In this document: positions 51,706-60,429 of the stretch, piece after piece
Position numbering within the stretch: the first letter of the stretch is position 1
Layout of the letters: each line of letters opens with the position of its first letter
NCBI RefSeq assembly: GCF_000721265.1
Contig: NZ_JOFZ01000010.1
Coordinates: forward strand, 344,715 to 408,714
DNA length: 64,000 bases
DNA from: Streptomyces sp. NRRL F-5126
GTDB taxonomy: Bacteria; Actinomycetota; Actinomycetes; Streptomycetales; Streptomycetaceae
Reading direction: 5' to 3'
Translations under genes and position numbers: made by a program
The notes under the pieces: generated by a model
The model's database searches: none
What the model saw: the letters and a program-made list of their open reading frames with translations, nothing else
Told to the model about the DNA's origin: nothing

Positions 51706-53460
51706 CTACGCCTCGCCGCGCGCCGCCGCGAGCAGTTCCTCCGCGTGCGCCCGCGCGGACGACGAGTCCGCCTGGCCCGCGAGCATGCGCGACAGCTCGC
51801 GCACCCGCTCCTCGCCCTCCAGGACCGTCACACCCGACCGCGTCACCGTTCCGTCGTTCGTCTTCTCCACCAGCAGCTGCCGGTCGGCGAACGCCGCGAC
51901 CTGCGGCAGGTGCGTGACGACCACGACCTGCGCCGACTTCGCGAGTTCCGCGAGCCGCCTGCCGACCTCGACCGCCGCCTTGCCGCCGACGCCCGCGTCG
52001 ACCTCGTCGAAGAGGTACGTGGGCACCGGATCGGATCCGGCGAACACGACCTCGACCGCGAGCATCACGCGTGACAGCTCACCGCCCGACGCGCCGCGCG
52101 CGATCGGCCGCGGCGGGGCGCCCGGATGCGGCGCGAGCAGCAGTTCGACCTCGTCGGCGCCGTGCGGCCCGTACGCCACCGTCCGCCCGCCGACCTCGAT
52201 GCCGTCCGCCGCAGCCGGGTCCACCTCGACCTGTCCGATCGCGAACGACACCCTGGCGTGCGGCATCGCCAGCGACGCGAGTTCCGCCGTCACCGCCGCC
52301 GCGAACCGCTCGGCGGCCTCCGTGCGCGCGTCCGTCAGCGCCTGTGCGAGACCCGACAGCTCGCCGCGCAACGTATCGCGCTCCGCCTCCAGTTCGCCGA
52401 TGCGGTCGTCGTCGCCCTCCAGCTCCGTCAGCCGCGCGGCGCTCGCCTGGGCCCACGCGAGCACGGCGGCGGCGTCCTCGCCGTACTTGCGGGTCAGCGC
52501 GGTCAGCGCCGCCCTGCGCTCCTCGACCGCGGCGAGGCGCAGCGGGTCCGCTTCCAGGTCGTCGGCGTAGCCGGCGAGTTCGCCCGCGACGTCCGCGAGG
52601 AGGATGGAGATCTCGCCCATGCGCTCGGCGAGCGCGCCGAGCGCCGGGTCGTGTGCACGTACCGCTTCCAGGGCCCGCCCCGCCGCGCCGACCAGCGTCG
52701 TCGCGTCGACGGCCTCCGGGTCCTCCGGCACGCCGGCGAGCGCCGCGTGTGCGACGGACGCCGCCGACGCGAGCGCCTCGGCGTTGCCGAGCCGCTCGGC
52801 CTCGGCCGCCAGTTCGGCGTCCTCGCCCGCGACGGGCTCGACGGCCGCGATCTCCCCGAGCCCGAACCTCAGCAGGTCGGCCTCCTGCGCACGCTCACGC
52901 GCGCGCGTCGTCAGCTCGTCGAGTTCGGTCGCGACGGCCCGCAGCCGCCGGTAGGCCGCCAGGTACTTCTCCAGCGGCACGGACACCGCGTCACCGGCGT
53001 AGCGGTCGAGCGCGCCGCGCTGCCTCGCGGGGCGCAGCAGCCCCTGCTGGTCGGTCTGGCCGTGAACGGCCACGAGGTCGTCCGCGAGCTCCGCGAGCAC
53101 TCCGACGGGCACGGATCTGCCGCCGAGATGGGCGCGCGAGCGCCCCTCCGCCGAGACGGTTCTGCTGACGAGCAGCGCGCCGTCGTCCAGTTCCGCGCCG
53201 GCCTCCTCGGCCCGCAGCGCGGCAGGCGCTCCCGGCGCAAGGGAGAGCCTGCCCTCCACGACCGCGGCCTTCGCGCCGATCCGCACGAGCGCGGGGTCGG
53301 CGCGACCGCCGAGCAGCAGCGCGAGGCTGGTGACGACCATCGTCTTGCCCGCGCCCGTCTCGCCCGTCACCGCAGTGAAGCCCGGCGAGAGCTCGACGAC
53401 GGCGTCGTCGATGACCCCGAGCGACCGTATCCGCATTTCCTCCAACACGGACATGACCAT
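51706..53460 (-). CDS. recN: DNA repair protein RecN
   Basis: 584 aa. SMC-like ABC ATPase: ITA-type N terminus LEEMRIRSLGVIDDAVVELSPGFTAVTGETGAGKTMVVTSLALLLGG (Walker A), coiled-coil with AELDELTTRARERAQEADLLRFGLGEIAAVEP, signature ASGGELSRVMLA and Walker B VPTYLFDEVDAGVGGKAAVEV. Double-strand break repair. ATG 53460 has the better Shine-Dalgarno spacing (GGAGGG 12 bases upstream); ATG 53454 and a downstream GTG are alternatives. Downstream of nadK in a tlyA-nadK-recN order common in actinobacteria. Confidence 0.95.
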   Translation of the reverse strand: MVMSVLEEMRIRSLGVIDDAVVELSPGFTAVTGETGAGKTMVVTSLALLLGGRADPALVRIGAKAAVVEGRLSLAPGAPAALRAEEAGAELDDGALLVSRTVSAEGRSRAHLGGRSVPVGVLAELADDLVAVHGQTDQQGLLRPARQRGALDRYAGDAVSVPLEKYLAAYRRLRAVATELDELTTRARERAQEADLLRFGLGEIAAVEPVAGEDAELAAEAERLGNAEALASAASVAHAALAGVPEDPEAVDATTLVGAAGRALEAVRAHDPALGALAERMGEISILLADVAGELAGYADDLEADPLRLAAVEERRAALTALTRKYGEDAAAVLAWAQASAARLTELEGDDDRIGELEAERDTLRGELSGLAQALTDARTEAAERFAAAVTAELASLAMPHARVSFAIGQVEVDPAAADGIEVGGRTVAYGPHGADEVELLLAPHPGAPPRPIARGASGGELSRVMLAVEVVFAGSDPVPTYLFDEVDAGVGGKAAVEVGRRLAELAKSAQVVVVTHLPQVAAFADRQLLVEKTNDGTVTRSGVTVLEGEERVRELSRMLAGQADSSSARAHAEELLAAARGEA

Positions 53461-53516
53461 ACGAGGTACCGGCCCTCCTTTGCACGGCCCGGCCCCGCCC
53501 CGGCCCCCGGCGGGGG

Positions 53517-54458
53517 TCAGCCGGGGGCGCCCCGCCACCCGGAGACCGGGAGCGCGAACTTCGCGACCAGCCGGTCCGTGAACGACGCGTGGTGCAGCCG
53601 CGCGAGCCGTACGGGTACCGCGCCTCGGCGCACCTCGACGCGCGCCCCGGCGGGCAGTTCGACCGTCCTGCGCCCGTCGCACCACAGCACCCCGTGCGGG
53701 GTGTCCGCCTGCACCTCCACGGCGAGCACCGTCGTGGGCGAGGTGACCAGCGGCTTCGCGAAGAGGGCGTGGGCGCTGATCGGCACCATGAGCAGCGCCT
53801 CCACGTCCGGCCACACCACGGGCCCGCCGGCCGAGAACGCGTACGCCGTGGACCCGGTCGGCGTCGCGCAGACGATGCCGTCGCAGCCGAAGCCGGTGAC
53901 GGGCCGCCCGTCGATCTCCAGGACGACCTCCAGCATCCGCTCGGGCGACACCTTCTGCACCGCGGCCTCGTTGAGCGCCCAGTCGGTGTGCACTATGTCG
54001 CCGTTGTTGTGCACGACGACGTCGATCGTCATGCGCTCCTCGACGTCGTACGAGCGCGCCACCACGCGTTCCACCACGCGTGCCAGGTCGTCGCGCTCCG
54101 CCTCGGCGAGGAACCCGACCCGGCCGAGGTTGACTCCGAGCATCGGCACGCCCGAGGCGCGCGCGAAGGCGGCGCCGCGCAGCAGGGTGCCGTCGCCGCC
54201 GAGCACGATCAGCAACTCGCAGCCGTCGAGGACGTCGGGCGTCGCTTCGGCGACGGTCTGCACGGACGCGGGCAGCGGCGGCAGGTCGGCCGCCTCCTCC
54301 TCAAGCACCCGCACGCCGATGCCGCCGTGCTCAAGGGCGGCCACGACGAGCTGCGCGCTGCGCACGGCGGCGGCTCTGCCGGTGTGCGCGAGCAGGAAGA
54401 CCGTACGGCCCTGCTCGTCCTGGTCCGCGGCCGTGATCTGTTCGCCTAGAACCGTCAT
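53517..54458 (-). CDS. nadK: NAD kinase
   Basis: 313 aa, ATG 54458 overlapping the tlyA stop (ATGA). Diacylglycerol-kinase fold with LIVLGGDGTLLRG (GGDG motif), GVNLGRVGFLAEA, the NNGD element NNGDIVHTDWALNE and TPTGSTAYAFSAGGPVVWP. Phosphorylates NAD to NADP with ATP or polyphosphate. Situated between tlyA and recN. Confidence 0.95.
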   Translation of the reverse strand: MTVLGEQITAADQDEQGRTVFLLAHTGRAAAVRSAQLVVAALEHGGIGVRVLEEEAADLPPLPASVQTVAEATPDVLDGCELLIVLGGDGTLLRGAAFARASGVPMLGVNLGRVGFLAEAERDDLARVVERVVARSYDVEERMTIDVVVHNNGDIVHTDWALNEAAVQKVSPERMLEVVLEIDGRPVTGFGCDGIVCATPTGSTAYAFSAGGPVVWPDVEALLMVPISAHALFAKPLVTSPTTVLAVEVQADTPHGVLWCDGRRTVELPAGARVEVRRGAVPVRLARLHHASFTDRLVAKFALPVSGWRGAPG

Positions 54459-55270
54459 CTGGGGCCCTCCTCGACCGCGCGCGCGACGTCGGCCGGGTCG
54501 AGCGGAGGCGCGTCCGCCCGCAGCCACAGGAAGTACTCGACGTTGCCCGCGGGTCCTGGCAGCGGGCTCGCGGTGACGCCGCGCACGCCGAGGCCGAGCT
54601 CGGCCGCCCGGTGCGCCACCGCGGTGACGGCCTCGGCGCGCAGCTCGGGGCTGCGCACCACCCCGCCCGTGCCGAGGCGCTCCTTGCCGACCTCGAACTG
54701 CGGCTTGACCATCAGCACCAGGTCGGCGCCGGGCGCAGTGCAGCGCGCGAGCGCGGGCAGCACCAGGCCGAGCGCGATGAAGGAGAGGTCGCCGACGACG
54801 AGGCCGACGGGCGTTCCGCCGATCGCGTCGAGCGTCAACTCCCGTACGTTCGTGCGGTCCTTGACGGTGACCCGCTCGTCGTTGCGCAGCGCCCACACGA
54901 GCTGCCCGTACCCGACGTCGACGGCGACGACGTGTGCCGCGCCCGCCCGAAGCAGCACATCGGTGAAGCCGCCGGTCGACGCGCCCGCGTCCAGCGCACG
55001 CCGCCCCCGTACGACGAGCCCGAGCGGCACGAACGCGTCGAGGGCACCGGCCAGTTTGTGCCCGCCGCGCGACGCGTAGCCAGGGTCGTCCGCGTCCTGG
55101 GCGACGACGACGGGCGCGCTGGTCTCGACCTGGGTCGCGGGCTTGGTCGCGGTGGTGCCGCGTACGGTGACGCGGCCCGCGGCGATCAGCTCGCAGGCGT
55201 GTTCACGCGAGCGCGCGAGGTTGCGGCGCACCAGTTCCGCGTCGAGGCGTCGGCGTGCCAGTCCTGCCAC
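54455..55270 (-). CDS. tlyA: TlyA rRNA (cytidine-2'-O) methyltransferase
   Basis: 271 aa from GTG 55270. N-terminal S4 domain RRRLDAELVRRNLARSREHACELIAAGRVTV, then FtsJ-like methyltransferase with ASRGGHKLAGALDAF, GRRALDAGASTGGFTDVLLRAGA and VKPQFEVGKERLGTGGVVR. In mycobacteria TlyA methylates 16S and 23S rRNA and sensitises to capreomycin. GGAG upstream of the start. First gene in the tlyA-nadK(-recN) set. Confidence 0.92.
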   Translation of the reverse strand: MAGLARRRLDAELVRRNLARSREHACELIAAGRVTVRGTTATKPATQVETSAPVVVAQDADDPGYASRGGHKLAGALDAFVPLGLVVRGRRALDAGASTGGFTDVLLRAGAAHVVAVDVGYGQLVWALRNDERVTVKDRTNVRELTLDAIGGTPVGLVVGDLSFIALGLVLPALARCTAPGADLVLMVKPQFEVGKERLGTGGVVRSPELRAEAVTAVAHRAAELGLGVRGVTASPLPGPAGNVEYFLWLRADAPPLDPADVARAVEEGPR

Positions 55271-55277
55271 GTGCGAT

Positions 55278-55706
55278 TCAGCTCCTGTGGTCGTGCGGGG
55301 GTGTCGGTCCCGGGCTCGCGTCGAGCGCGGCGAGCGCGTCACGCAGCCCCTGGTGAACATCCTCGTACACCTCGATATGCCCGTCGGTGGTGAGGTGGTC
55401 CGCGTCGCCCAGCCGGGCGAGGGCCGCGTCGACCCGCGCGTCGCCCGTAGCGGCGCGCTCCACGCCGAGCGGCGAGGGCCCTGCGGGCTCGGCGGGGACG
55501 GGAGCCGGCTCCGGCGCCGCGGGCGCCTCAGGCCCAGCGGACGCGGAGGGTTCCGGGGATGCGGAGGGTTGCGGGGATGCGGAGGGCACGAACGGTGCGG
55601 CGGTTTCCGACGGGGCGGACGGTCCGTGCGGTCCCGCGGGCCCTGGCCCTGGCGGTGCCGGGCGCGGGGTCCCTTCCCCGGGAGCGCCGGCGGTCGTGTC
55701 GTTCAT
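55278..55706 (-). CDS. Small conserved protein with Pro-rich N terminus
   Basis: 142 aa. Residues 1-80 are Pro/Ala/Glu-rich, including the repeat PSASPQPSASPEPSASAGPEAPAAPEP; the C-terminal 45 residues (RVDAALARLGDADHLTTDGHIEVYEDVHQGLRDALAALDA) are conserved in actinobacteria next to tlyA and look helical. Function unknown. ATG 55706; only 7 bases separate its stop from the tlyA GTG, so it is likely co-transcribed. Confidence 0.7.
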   Translation of the reverse strand: MNDTTAGAPGEGTPRPAPPGPGPAGPHGPSAPSETAAPFVPSASPQPSASPEPSASAGPEAPAAPEPAPVPAEPAGPSPLGVERAATGDARVDAALARLGDADHLTTDGHIEVYEDVHQGLRDALAALDASPGPTPPHDHRS

Positions 55707-55748
55707 GGCGGAACGCTACCGCGATCCCCACGGGTACGGTCGATGGCG

Positions 55749-56099
55749 ATGGCTACCCAGGAGGAGTGCGGCAGCGCGCTCGACCGGCTCGCGCGGAACC
55801 TGGCGGGCGCGGGCGGCGCCGTGCGCTCGGCCGCGGACGTCGACCGCTCCGTCAGCTGCCACGTCACCGACCTGGACGTCACGTTCACGGGCAGGCTGCG
55901 GGGCGCGGCGATCACCGTGGACGAGGACGTGCGGCGCGGCCCTCCGGCGGAGCGCGCGCAGATCAGGCTCGCCATGACCGGCGACGACCTGGTGGCGCTC
56001 GCCGACGGGCGGCTGGACTTCGTCCGGGCCTGGGGCACGGGCCGCGTCAGGTTCGAGGCCGGGCTCCGCGACCTGCTGCGGCTGCGGTCGCTGCTGTAG
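55749..56099 (+). CDS. SCP2 sterol-binding-like domain protein
   Basis: 116 aa from ATG 55749 (MATQEECGSALDRLARNLAG); ATG 55743 is also possible, and no clear Shine-Dalgarno. SCP2 fold pattern: SCHVTDLDVTFTGRLRGAAITVDED, then IRLAMTGDDLVALADGRLDFVRAWGTGRVRFEAGLRDLLRLRSLL. Binds a lipid or hydrophobic ligand; the physiological one is unknown. Its last 53 bases overlap the 3' end of the convergent ABC ATPase gene. Confidence 0.75.
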   Translation: MATQEECGSALDRLARNLAGAGGAVRSAADVDRSVSCHVTDLDVTFTGRLRGAAITVDEDVRRGPPAERAQIRLAMTGDDLVALADGRLDFVRAWGTGRVRFEAGLRDLLRLRSLL

Positions 56100-56943
56100 C
56101 CGCGGCCGGCTCCGCCGCAGCGGGCTCGGCCGCCGCCGCGCTCCGCGGCGCGGTCCCGCGCGCCTTGCGGCCTGCGGGCACGACGAGGGGCGTGCCCGTC
56201 TCGGGGTCGTCGATGACCTGGCAGCGCAGGCCGAACACCTCCTCGACCAGCGGCGCGGTGACGACCTCGGCCGGCGCGCCCTCCGCGACGACGCGCCCTT
56301 CGCGCATCGCGATCAGGTGGGTGGCGTAGCGGGCCGCGTGGTTGAGGTCGTGCAGCACGGCGACGAGGGTGCGGCCCTGCGTCTCGTGCAGCTCGGCGCA
56401 CAGGTCGAGCACGTCGATCTGGTGCTGGATGTCGAGGTAGGTGGTGGGCTCGTCGAGGAGCAGCAGCGGGGTCTGCTGGGCGAGCGCCATGGCGATCCAC
56501 ACGCGCTGGCGCTGCCCGCCCGACAGCTCGTCCACGTATCGCTCGGAGAGTTCGGCGATGCGCGTCGCCGCCATCGACTCGGTGACGATCCGCTCGTCCT
56601 CCGGCGACCACTGGCGCAGCAGCCCCTGGTGCGGGTAGCGGCCGCGGGCGACCAGGTCGCCGACGGTGATCCCGTCGGGCGCGACGGACGACTGCGGCAG
56701 CAGGCCGAGCGTCTTGGCGACCTTCTTCGCCGGCATGGTGTGGATGGCGGACCCGTCGAGCAGCACCCGGCCCTGCTCGGGCCTGAGCATCCGGGACAGG
56801 GCGCGCAGCAGCGTGGACTTGCCGCAGGCGTTCGGGCCGACGACGACTGTGAAGGAGTGGTCGGGTATCTCGAGGGAGAGGTCCTCGACGATGACCCTCC
56901 GGTCGTAGCCGAGGGTCACGGACTCCGCGGTCAGGCGCTGCAT
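56047..56943 (-). CDS. ABC siderophore transporter ATP-binding protein
   Basis: 298 aa from ATG 56943. FepC/BtuD-type ATPase: Walker A GPNACGKST, Q-loop, signature LSGGQRQRVWIAMALA, Walker B LLLLDEPTTYLD and switch His in AVLHDLNHAARYA. Energises Fe3+-siderophore import with the two permeases upstream. C-terminal tail of about 25 residues (AAAAEPAAAEPAAATAATAAAAG) is low complexity and runs antisense to the SCP2 gene. No substrate-binding lipoprotein gene is present in the window. Confidence 0.92.
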   Translation of the reverse strand: MQRLTAESVTLGYDRRVIVEDLSLEIPDHSFTVVVGPNACGKSTLLRALSRMLRPEQGRVLLDGSAIHTMPAKKVAKTLGLLPQSSVAPDGITVGDLVARGRYPHQGLLRQWSPEDERIVTESMAATRIAELSERYVDELSGGQRQRVWIAMALAQQTPLLLLDEPTTYLDIQHQIDVLDLCAELHETQGRTLVAVLHDLNHAARYATHLIAMREGRVVAEGAPAEVVTAPLVEEVFGLRCQVIDDPETGTPLVVPAGRKARGTAPRSAAAAEPAAAEPAAATAATAAAAGRGARPRT

Positions 56944-57023
56944 CGTCGTACTCCTGTGGGGCTCGGGTCCTGATGGTGGTATGGGATCGGGCACCGGCCC
57001 GGACTCGGTGCCCGCGCGCCGCC

Positions 57024-58124
57024 TCATATGCGCCCCGCCCTGCGCTGGGAGACCAGCAGCCACAGCAGGTACAGGCCGCCGACGACGGCCGTGACGACGC
57101 CGGCCGGCAGCTGCCTGTCGCCGAAGGCCCGCGTGGCTACCAGGTCGGCCGCGCACAGCAGCACCGCCCCCATCGCCGCCGACGCGGCGAGGTTGGGGCC
57201 GGGCGCGCGCGTGATCCTGCGGGCGAGCTGGGGGGCGCTGAGCGAGACGAACGTGATGGGCCCCGCGGCCGCGGTCGCCGAGGCCACCAGCAGCACGGCG
57301 GCCGCCATCAGCAGGACGCGGGTGCGCTCGACGGGCACGCCGAGCGCGTAGGCCGTGTCGTCCCCCATCTCCATCATCCGCAGCCGCCTGCCGTGCACGA
57401 GCGTGAACGGCACGAGGACCACGCTGACGGCGACGAGCGGCCACACCTGGCTCCAGCTGGATCCGTCCAGCGTCCCGGTCATCCACAGGACGGCCCGGGT
57501 GGCGTCCACGATGTCCGCCTTGGTGATGAGGTAGTGGTTGGCGGCGGTGAGCATGGCCGCGGCGCCGATGCCGACGAGCACGAGCCGGTAGCCGTGCACG
57601 CCGCGCTTCCACGCCAGGAGGTAGATGGCCGCGCCCGTCGCGAGGCCGCCGACCACGGCGCCCGCCGCGGTCTCGGCGGCGCTCCCGTGGAAGAGGACGA
57701 TGGCGCTCAGCGCGCCGACCGCGGATCCCTGGCCGAAGCCGATCACGTCGGGGCTGCCGAGCGGGTTGCGGGTGACGGACTGGAAGACCGCGCCGCCGAT
57801 GCCGAGCGCCGCGCCGACGAGCAGCCCGACGATGGCCCTCGGCAGCCTCAGGTCGTGGACGATCAACTCCTGCGCTGCCGTGCCGCCCCCGGTCAGCGTG
57901 GTGAGCACGGTCCCGGGCGACATGGGGTAGTCGCCACTGCCGATGACGACGACGCCGGCGAGGAGCGCGACCGCGACGAGCAGGAGCAGGACGAGCGCGT
58001 GCCGGGTCCCGACGCGTACGGAGAGCAGGCCGCCGGGCGTGCGGAAGGCGCGGACCCCGCGCCCGCGGCGCGCGCCCTCGCCGCGTCGGGAGGGGTCAGG
58101 CGTGGTGGTTGCGGGGGCGGTCAC
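57024..58124 (-). CDS. FecCD-family siderophore permease
   Basis: 366 aa, GTG 58124 overlapping the upstream permease stop (GTGA). BtuC/FecCD fold with about nine to ten transmembrane helices; conserved LPRAIVGLLVGAALGIGGAVFQSVTRNPLGSPDVIGFGQGS and the EAA-like coupling region MMEMGDDTAYALGVPVERTR. The first about 40 residues are a cytoplasmic Arg/Gly-rich extension. Heterodimerises with the preceding permease. 80 bases separate it from the ATPase gene. Confidence 0.93.
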   Translation of the reverse strand: MTAPATTTPDPSRRGEGARRGRGVRAFRTPGGLLSVRVGTRHALVLLLLVAVALLAGVVVIGSGDYPMSPGTVLTTLTGGGTAAQELIVHDLRLPRAIVGLLVGAALGIGGAVFQSVTRNPLGSPDVIGFGQGSAVGALSAIVLFHGSAAETAAGAVVGGLATGAAIYLLAWKRGVHGYRLVLVGIGAAAMLTAANHYLITKADIVDATRAVLWMTGTLDGSSWSQVWPLVAVSVVLVPFTLVHGRRLRMMEMGDDTAYALGVPVERTRVLLMAAAVLLVASATAAAGPITFVSLSAPQLARRITRAPGPNLAASAAMGAVLLCAADLVATRAFGDRQLPAGVVTAVVGGLYLLWLLVSQRRAGRI

Positions 58125-59179
58125 AGCTTCGACATCCTCCTGCGCCGTACGAGAGCGATGAAGACGGGCCCGCCGATCAGCGCCGTCACGATGCCCACCT
58201 GCACCTCAGAGGGGCGTGCGACGACCCGGCCCACCACGTCGGAGCCGAGCAGCAGCACCGGCGCGAGCACGGCGGCGTACGGCAGGATCCAGCGCATGTC
58301 CGGTCCTGTGATGCTGCGCACGAGGTGGGGCACCATCAGCCCGACGAAGACGATGGGGCCGCAGGCGGCGGTCGCCGCGCCGCACAGCAGGGTCACCGCC
58401 ACCATCGCGAGCACGCGCGTACGTGTGAGATGCGCGCCGAGCGCGCGCGCCGTGTCGTCGCCCATCTCCATGGCGTTGAGCGGGCGCGCGATCAGCAGGG
58501 AAAGCACCACCCCTGCCGCGATGAAGGGCCACACCTTCGCGACGGTGGACATGTCGGCCGAGGCGAGGGAGCCGACCGTCCAGAAGCGGATCCGGTCGAG
58601 GGCCGCCGAGTCCAGCAACTCGACCGCGTTGACGTACCCGTAGAGGACGGCGCCTGCGGCGGTGCCCGCGAGGGTGATCCGCACGGGCGTGGCGCCCCGG
58701 CTGCCGCCGAGTACGTAGACGGCGGCGGAGACCACGGCGGCGCCGAGGAAGGCGAACCAGACGTATCCGGTGAAGGAGCTGACGCCGAGAAAGCTGATGG
58801 CCGACACGACGGCCGCCGCCGCGCCCGCGTTGACCCCGAGCAGCCCGGGTTCGGCGAGCGGGTTTCGCGTCAGCGCCTGCATCACGGCCCCGGCGAGCCC
58901 GAGCGCCGCCCCCACGAGCAGCCCGAGCACCGTGCGCGGCACGCGGACGTCGCTGACGATGACGTCGTCGCGGGTGCCCGTGGACTCGAAGAGGCCGTGC
59001 CAGACGTGCCCGATCGGCATGGACTTGGCGCCGACCGCGACGCTGGCCACGCAGAGCGCCGCGAGCAGTACGACGGCGAGGACGAGCCCCGTGCCGCGCA
59101 CCGCGCTGCGTCCGCGCGGCGGCGGGGGCGCAGACACCGCCGGCGTGCCGCTCTGTTCTGGAGGGCTCTCAACCAACAC
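58121..59179 (-). CDS. FecCD-family siderophore permease
   Basis: 352 aa from GTG 59179. FecCD signature VPRTVLGLLVGAALGLAGAVMQALTRNPLAEPGLLGVNAGA and coupling helix MEMGDDTARALGAHLTRTRVLA, with about ten hydrophobic segments. First gene of the three-gene importer. The start lies only six bases from an iron-box-like palindrome, so the transcript is very short-leadered or leaderless and under DmdR/IdeR control. Confidence 0.93.
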   Translation of the reverse strand: MLVESPPEQSGTPAVSAPPPPRGRSAVRGTGLVLAVVLLAALCVASVAVGAKSMPIGHVWHGLFESTGTRDDVIVSDVRVPRTVLGLLVGAALGLAGAVMQALTRNPLAEPGLLGVNAGAAAAVVSAISFLGVSSFTGYVWFAFLGAAVVSAAVYVLGGSRGATPVRITLAGTAAGAVLYGYVNAVELLDSAALDRIRFWTVGSLASADMSTVAKVWPFIAAGVVLSLLIARPLNAMEMGDDTARALGAHLTRTRVLAMVAVTLLCGAATAACGPIVFVGLMVPHLVRSITGPDMRWILPYAAVLAPVLLLGSDVVGRVVARPSEVQVGIVTALIGGPVFIALVRRRRMSKL

Positions 59180-59184
59180 GAAGG

Positions 59185-59203
59185 TTAGGTTAGCCTACCC
59201 TCC
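59185..59203 (-). promoter_or_regulatory. Iron box (DmdR1/IdeR-type operator)
   Basis: TTAGGTTAGCCTACCCTCC matches the actinobacterial iron-box consensus TTAGGTTAGSCTAACCTAA at 15-16 of 19 positions by eye. It directly abuts the first permease gene, consistent with Fe2+-dependent repression of siderophore uptake. Confidence 0.8.
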
Positions 59204-59274
59204 TATCGCGATTCGATGGTGTCCGGCTGTGAGTTCGCCGAAACGCCCGGCGGGGCCGGGGTTTCCGACGGCGC

Positions 59275-60357
59275 TCACCACCCGAGACGGCTCAGGGCCT
59301 TGCCCGCGTCGAGTCCGCACGAGCCGTCCCCCGCCTCCGTCCAGGCCGCCGCGCACAGTGCCCGCAGCCCGTCGACCGGGTCGCCGCCGCCCTCGCCGGC
59401 ACGGTCGAGTACGAGCACGTCGCCGCGCGCGGACGCCGTCCAGCCGCCGCACGCGAACCCGCCGCCGTCCGCGTCCGCCGCATCCGTTCCGTCCGTCGCA
59501 TCCGTCGCGTCCGCCACGTCCGGCTGCGCGCGCAGCAGGCCCCGCAGGTCGGCGTCCACATAGGTCGGCCGGTGGCGCGGCTCCGCCGCGAGCAGCTGCC
59601 GTGCGTCGGTCACCCCCGTCAGGACGAGCAGCGAGTCGACCTGGCCGCGGAACGCGCCCTCGATGTCCGTGTCGAGCCGGTCCCCGACCACGAGGGGGCG
59701 CCGCGCGCCCGTGCGCAGGATCGTCTCGCGGTGCATCGGCGGCAGCGGCTTGCCCGCCACCTCGGGCTCCGCACCCGTCGCGATCCGGACGACCTCCACC
59801 GCGGCGCCGTTGCCCGGCACGATCCCGAGCGGACTCGGAATGGTCAGATCCGTGTTGGAGGCGAACCAGAGCGCGCCCCGGTTGATCGCCGCGGACGCCT
59901 CCCAGAACCGCCGCCACACCATGTCGGGGCCGCCGTACCCCTGCGCGACCGCCACCGGTTCGTCGTCCGCGCGGTCCACCGGGGTGAGCCCGCGCTCGCG
60001 CAGCGCGAGCCGCAGCCCCTCACCGCCGATGACGAGCACCTTCGCGCCTTCGGGCAGGCGGTCCGCGATCAGCCGCGCCACGGCCTGCGCCGAGGTGATC
60101 ACGTCCTCGGCCTCCGCGGGCACCCCGAGCTCCGTCAGGTGCGCGGCGACGGCCCCGGGCGGCCTGAGGGCGTTGTTGGTGACGTACGCGAGGCGCATGC
60201 CGGCCTTCCGCGCCGCCGCGAGCGCGTCCACCGCGTGCGGCACCGCGTCACCGCCCCTGTACACCACGCCGTCCAGGTCGAGCAGCGCCGTGTCGTAGCG
60301 CTCGCTCAGCATGCCCCCGCTGCCACGGGGCCGCGTGCCTGCGCTGTCCTGACTCAT
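59275..60357 (-). CDS. HAD-superfamily phosphatase, subfamily IIA (NagD/PGP-like)
   Basis: 360 aa from ATG 60357 (GTG 60363 is the other option, GGAG upstream of either). Motif I LLDLDGVVYRGG, subclass IIA cap, YVTNNALRP (motif II Thr), KPLPPMHRETI (Lys) and VVGDRLDTDI (motif III). Dephosphorylates a small phosphoester such as p-nitrophenyl phosphate in vitro; physiological substrate unknown. A C-terminal tail with ATDATDGTDAADADGG repeats is unusual. Divergent from DUF1015. Confidence 0.9.
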   Translation of the reverse strand: MSQDSAGTRPRGSGGMLSERYDTALLDLDGVVYRGGDAVPHAVDALAAARKAGMRLAYVTNNALRPPGAVAAHLTELGVPAEAEDVITSAQAVARLIADRLPEGAKVLVIGGEGLRLALRERGLTPVDRADDEPVAVAQGYGGPDMVWRRFWEASAAINRGALWFASNTDLTIPSPLGIVPGNGAAVEVVRIATGAEPEVAGKPLPPMHRETILRTGARRPLVVGDRLDTDIEGAFRGQVDSLLVLTGVTDARQLLAAEPRHRPTYVDADLRGLLRAQPDVADATDATDGTDAADADGGGFACGGWTASARGDVLVLDRAGEGGGDPVDGLRALCAAAWTEAGDGSCGLDAGKALSRLGW

Positions 60358-60429
60358 TCCCACCGCACTCCTCGCTCCGGCTGCTCACCCGATCATCGCC
60401 CATGGCGGCTTCCCCCATACGATGCCCTG

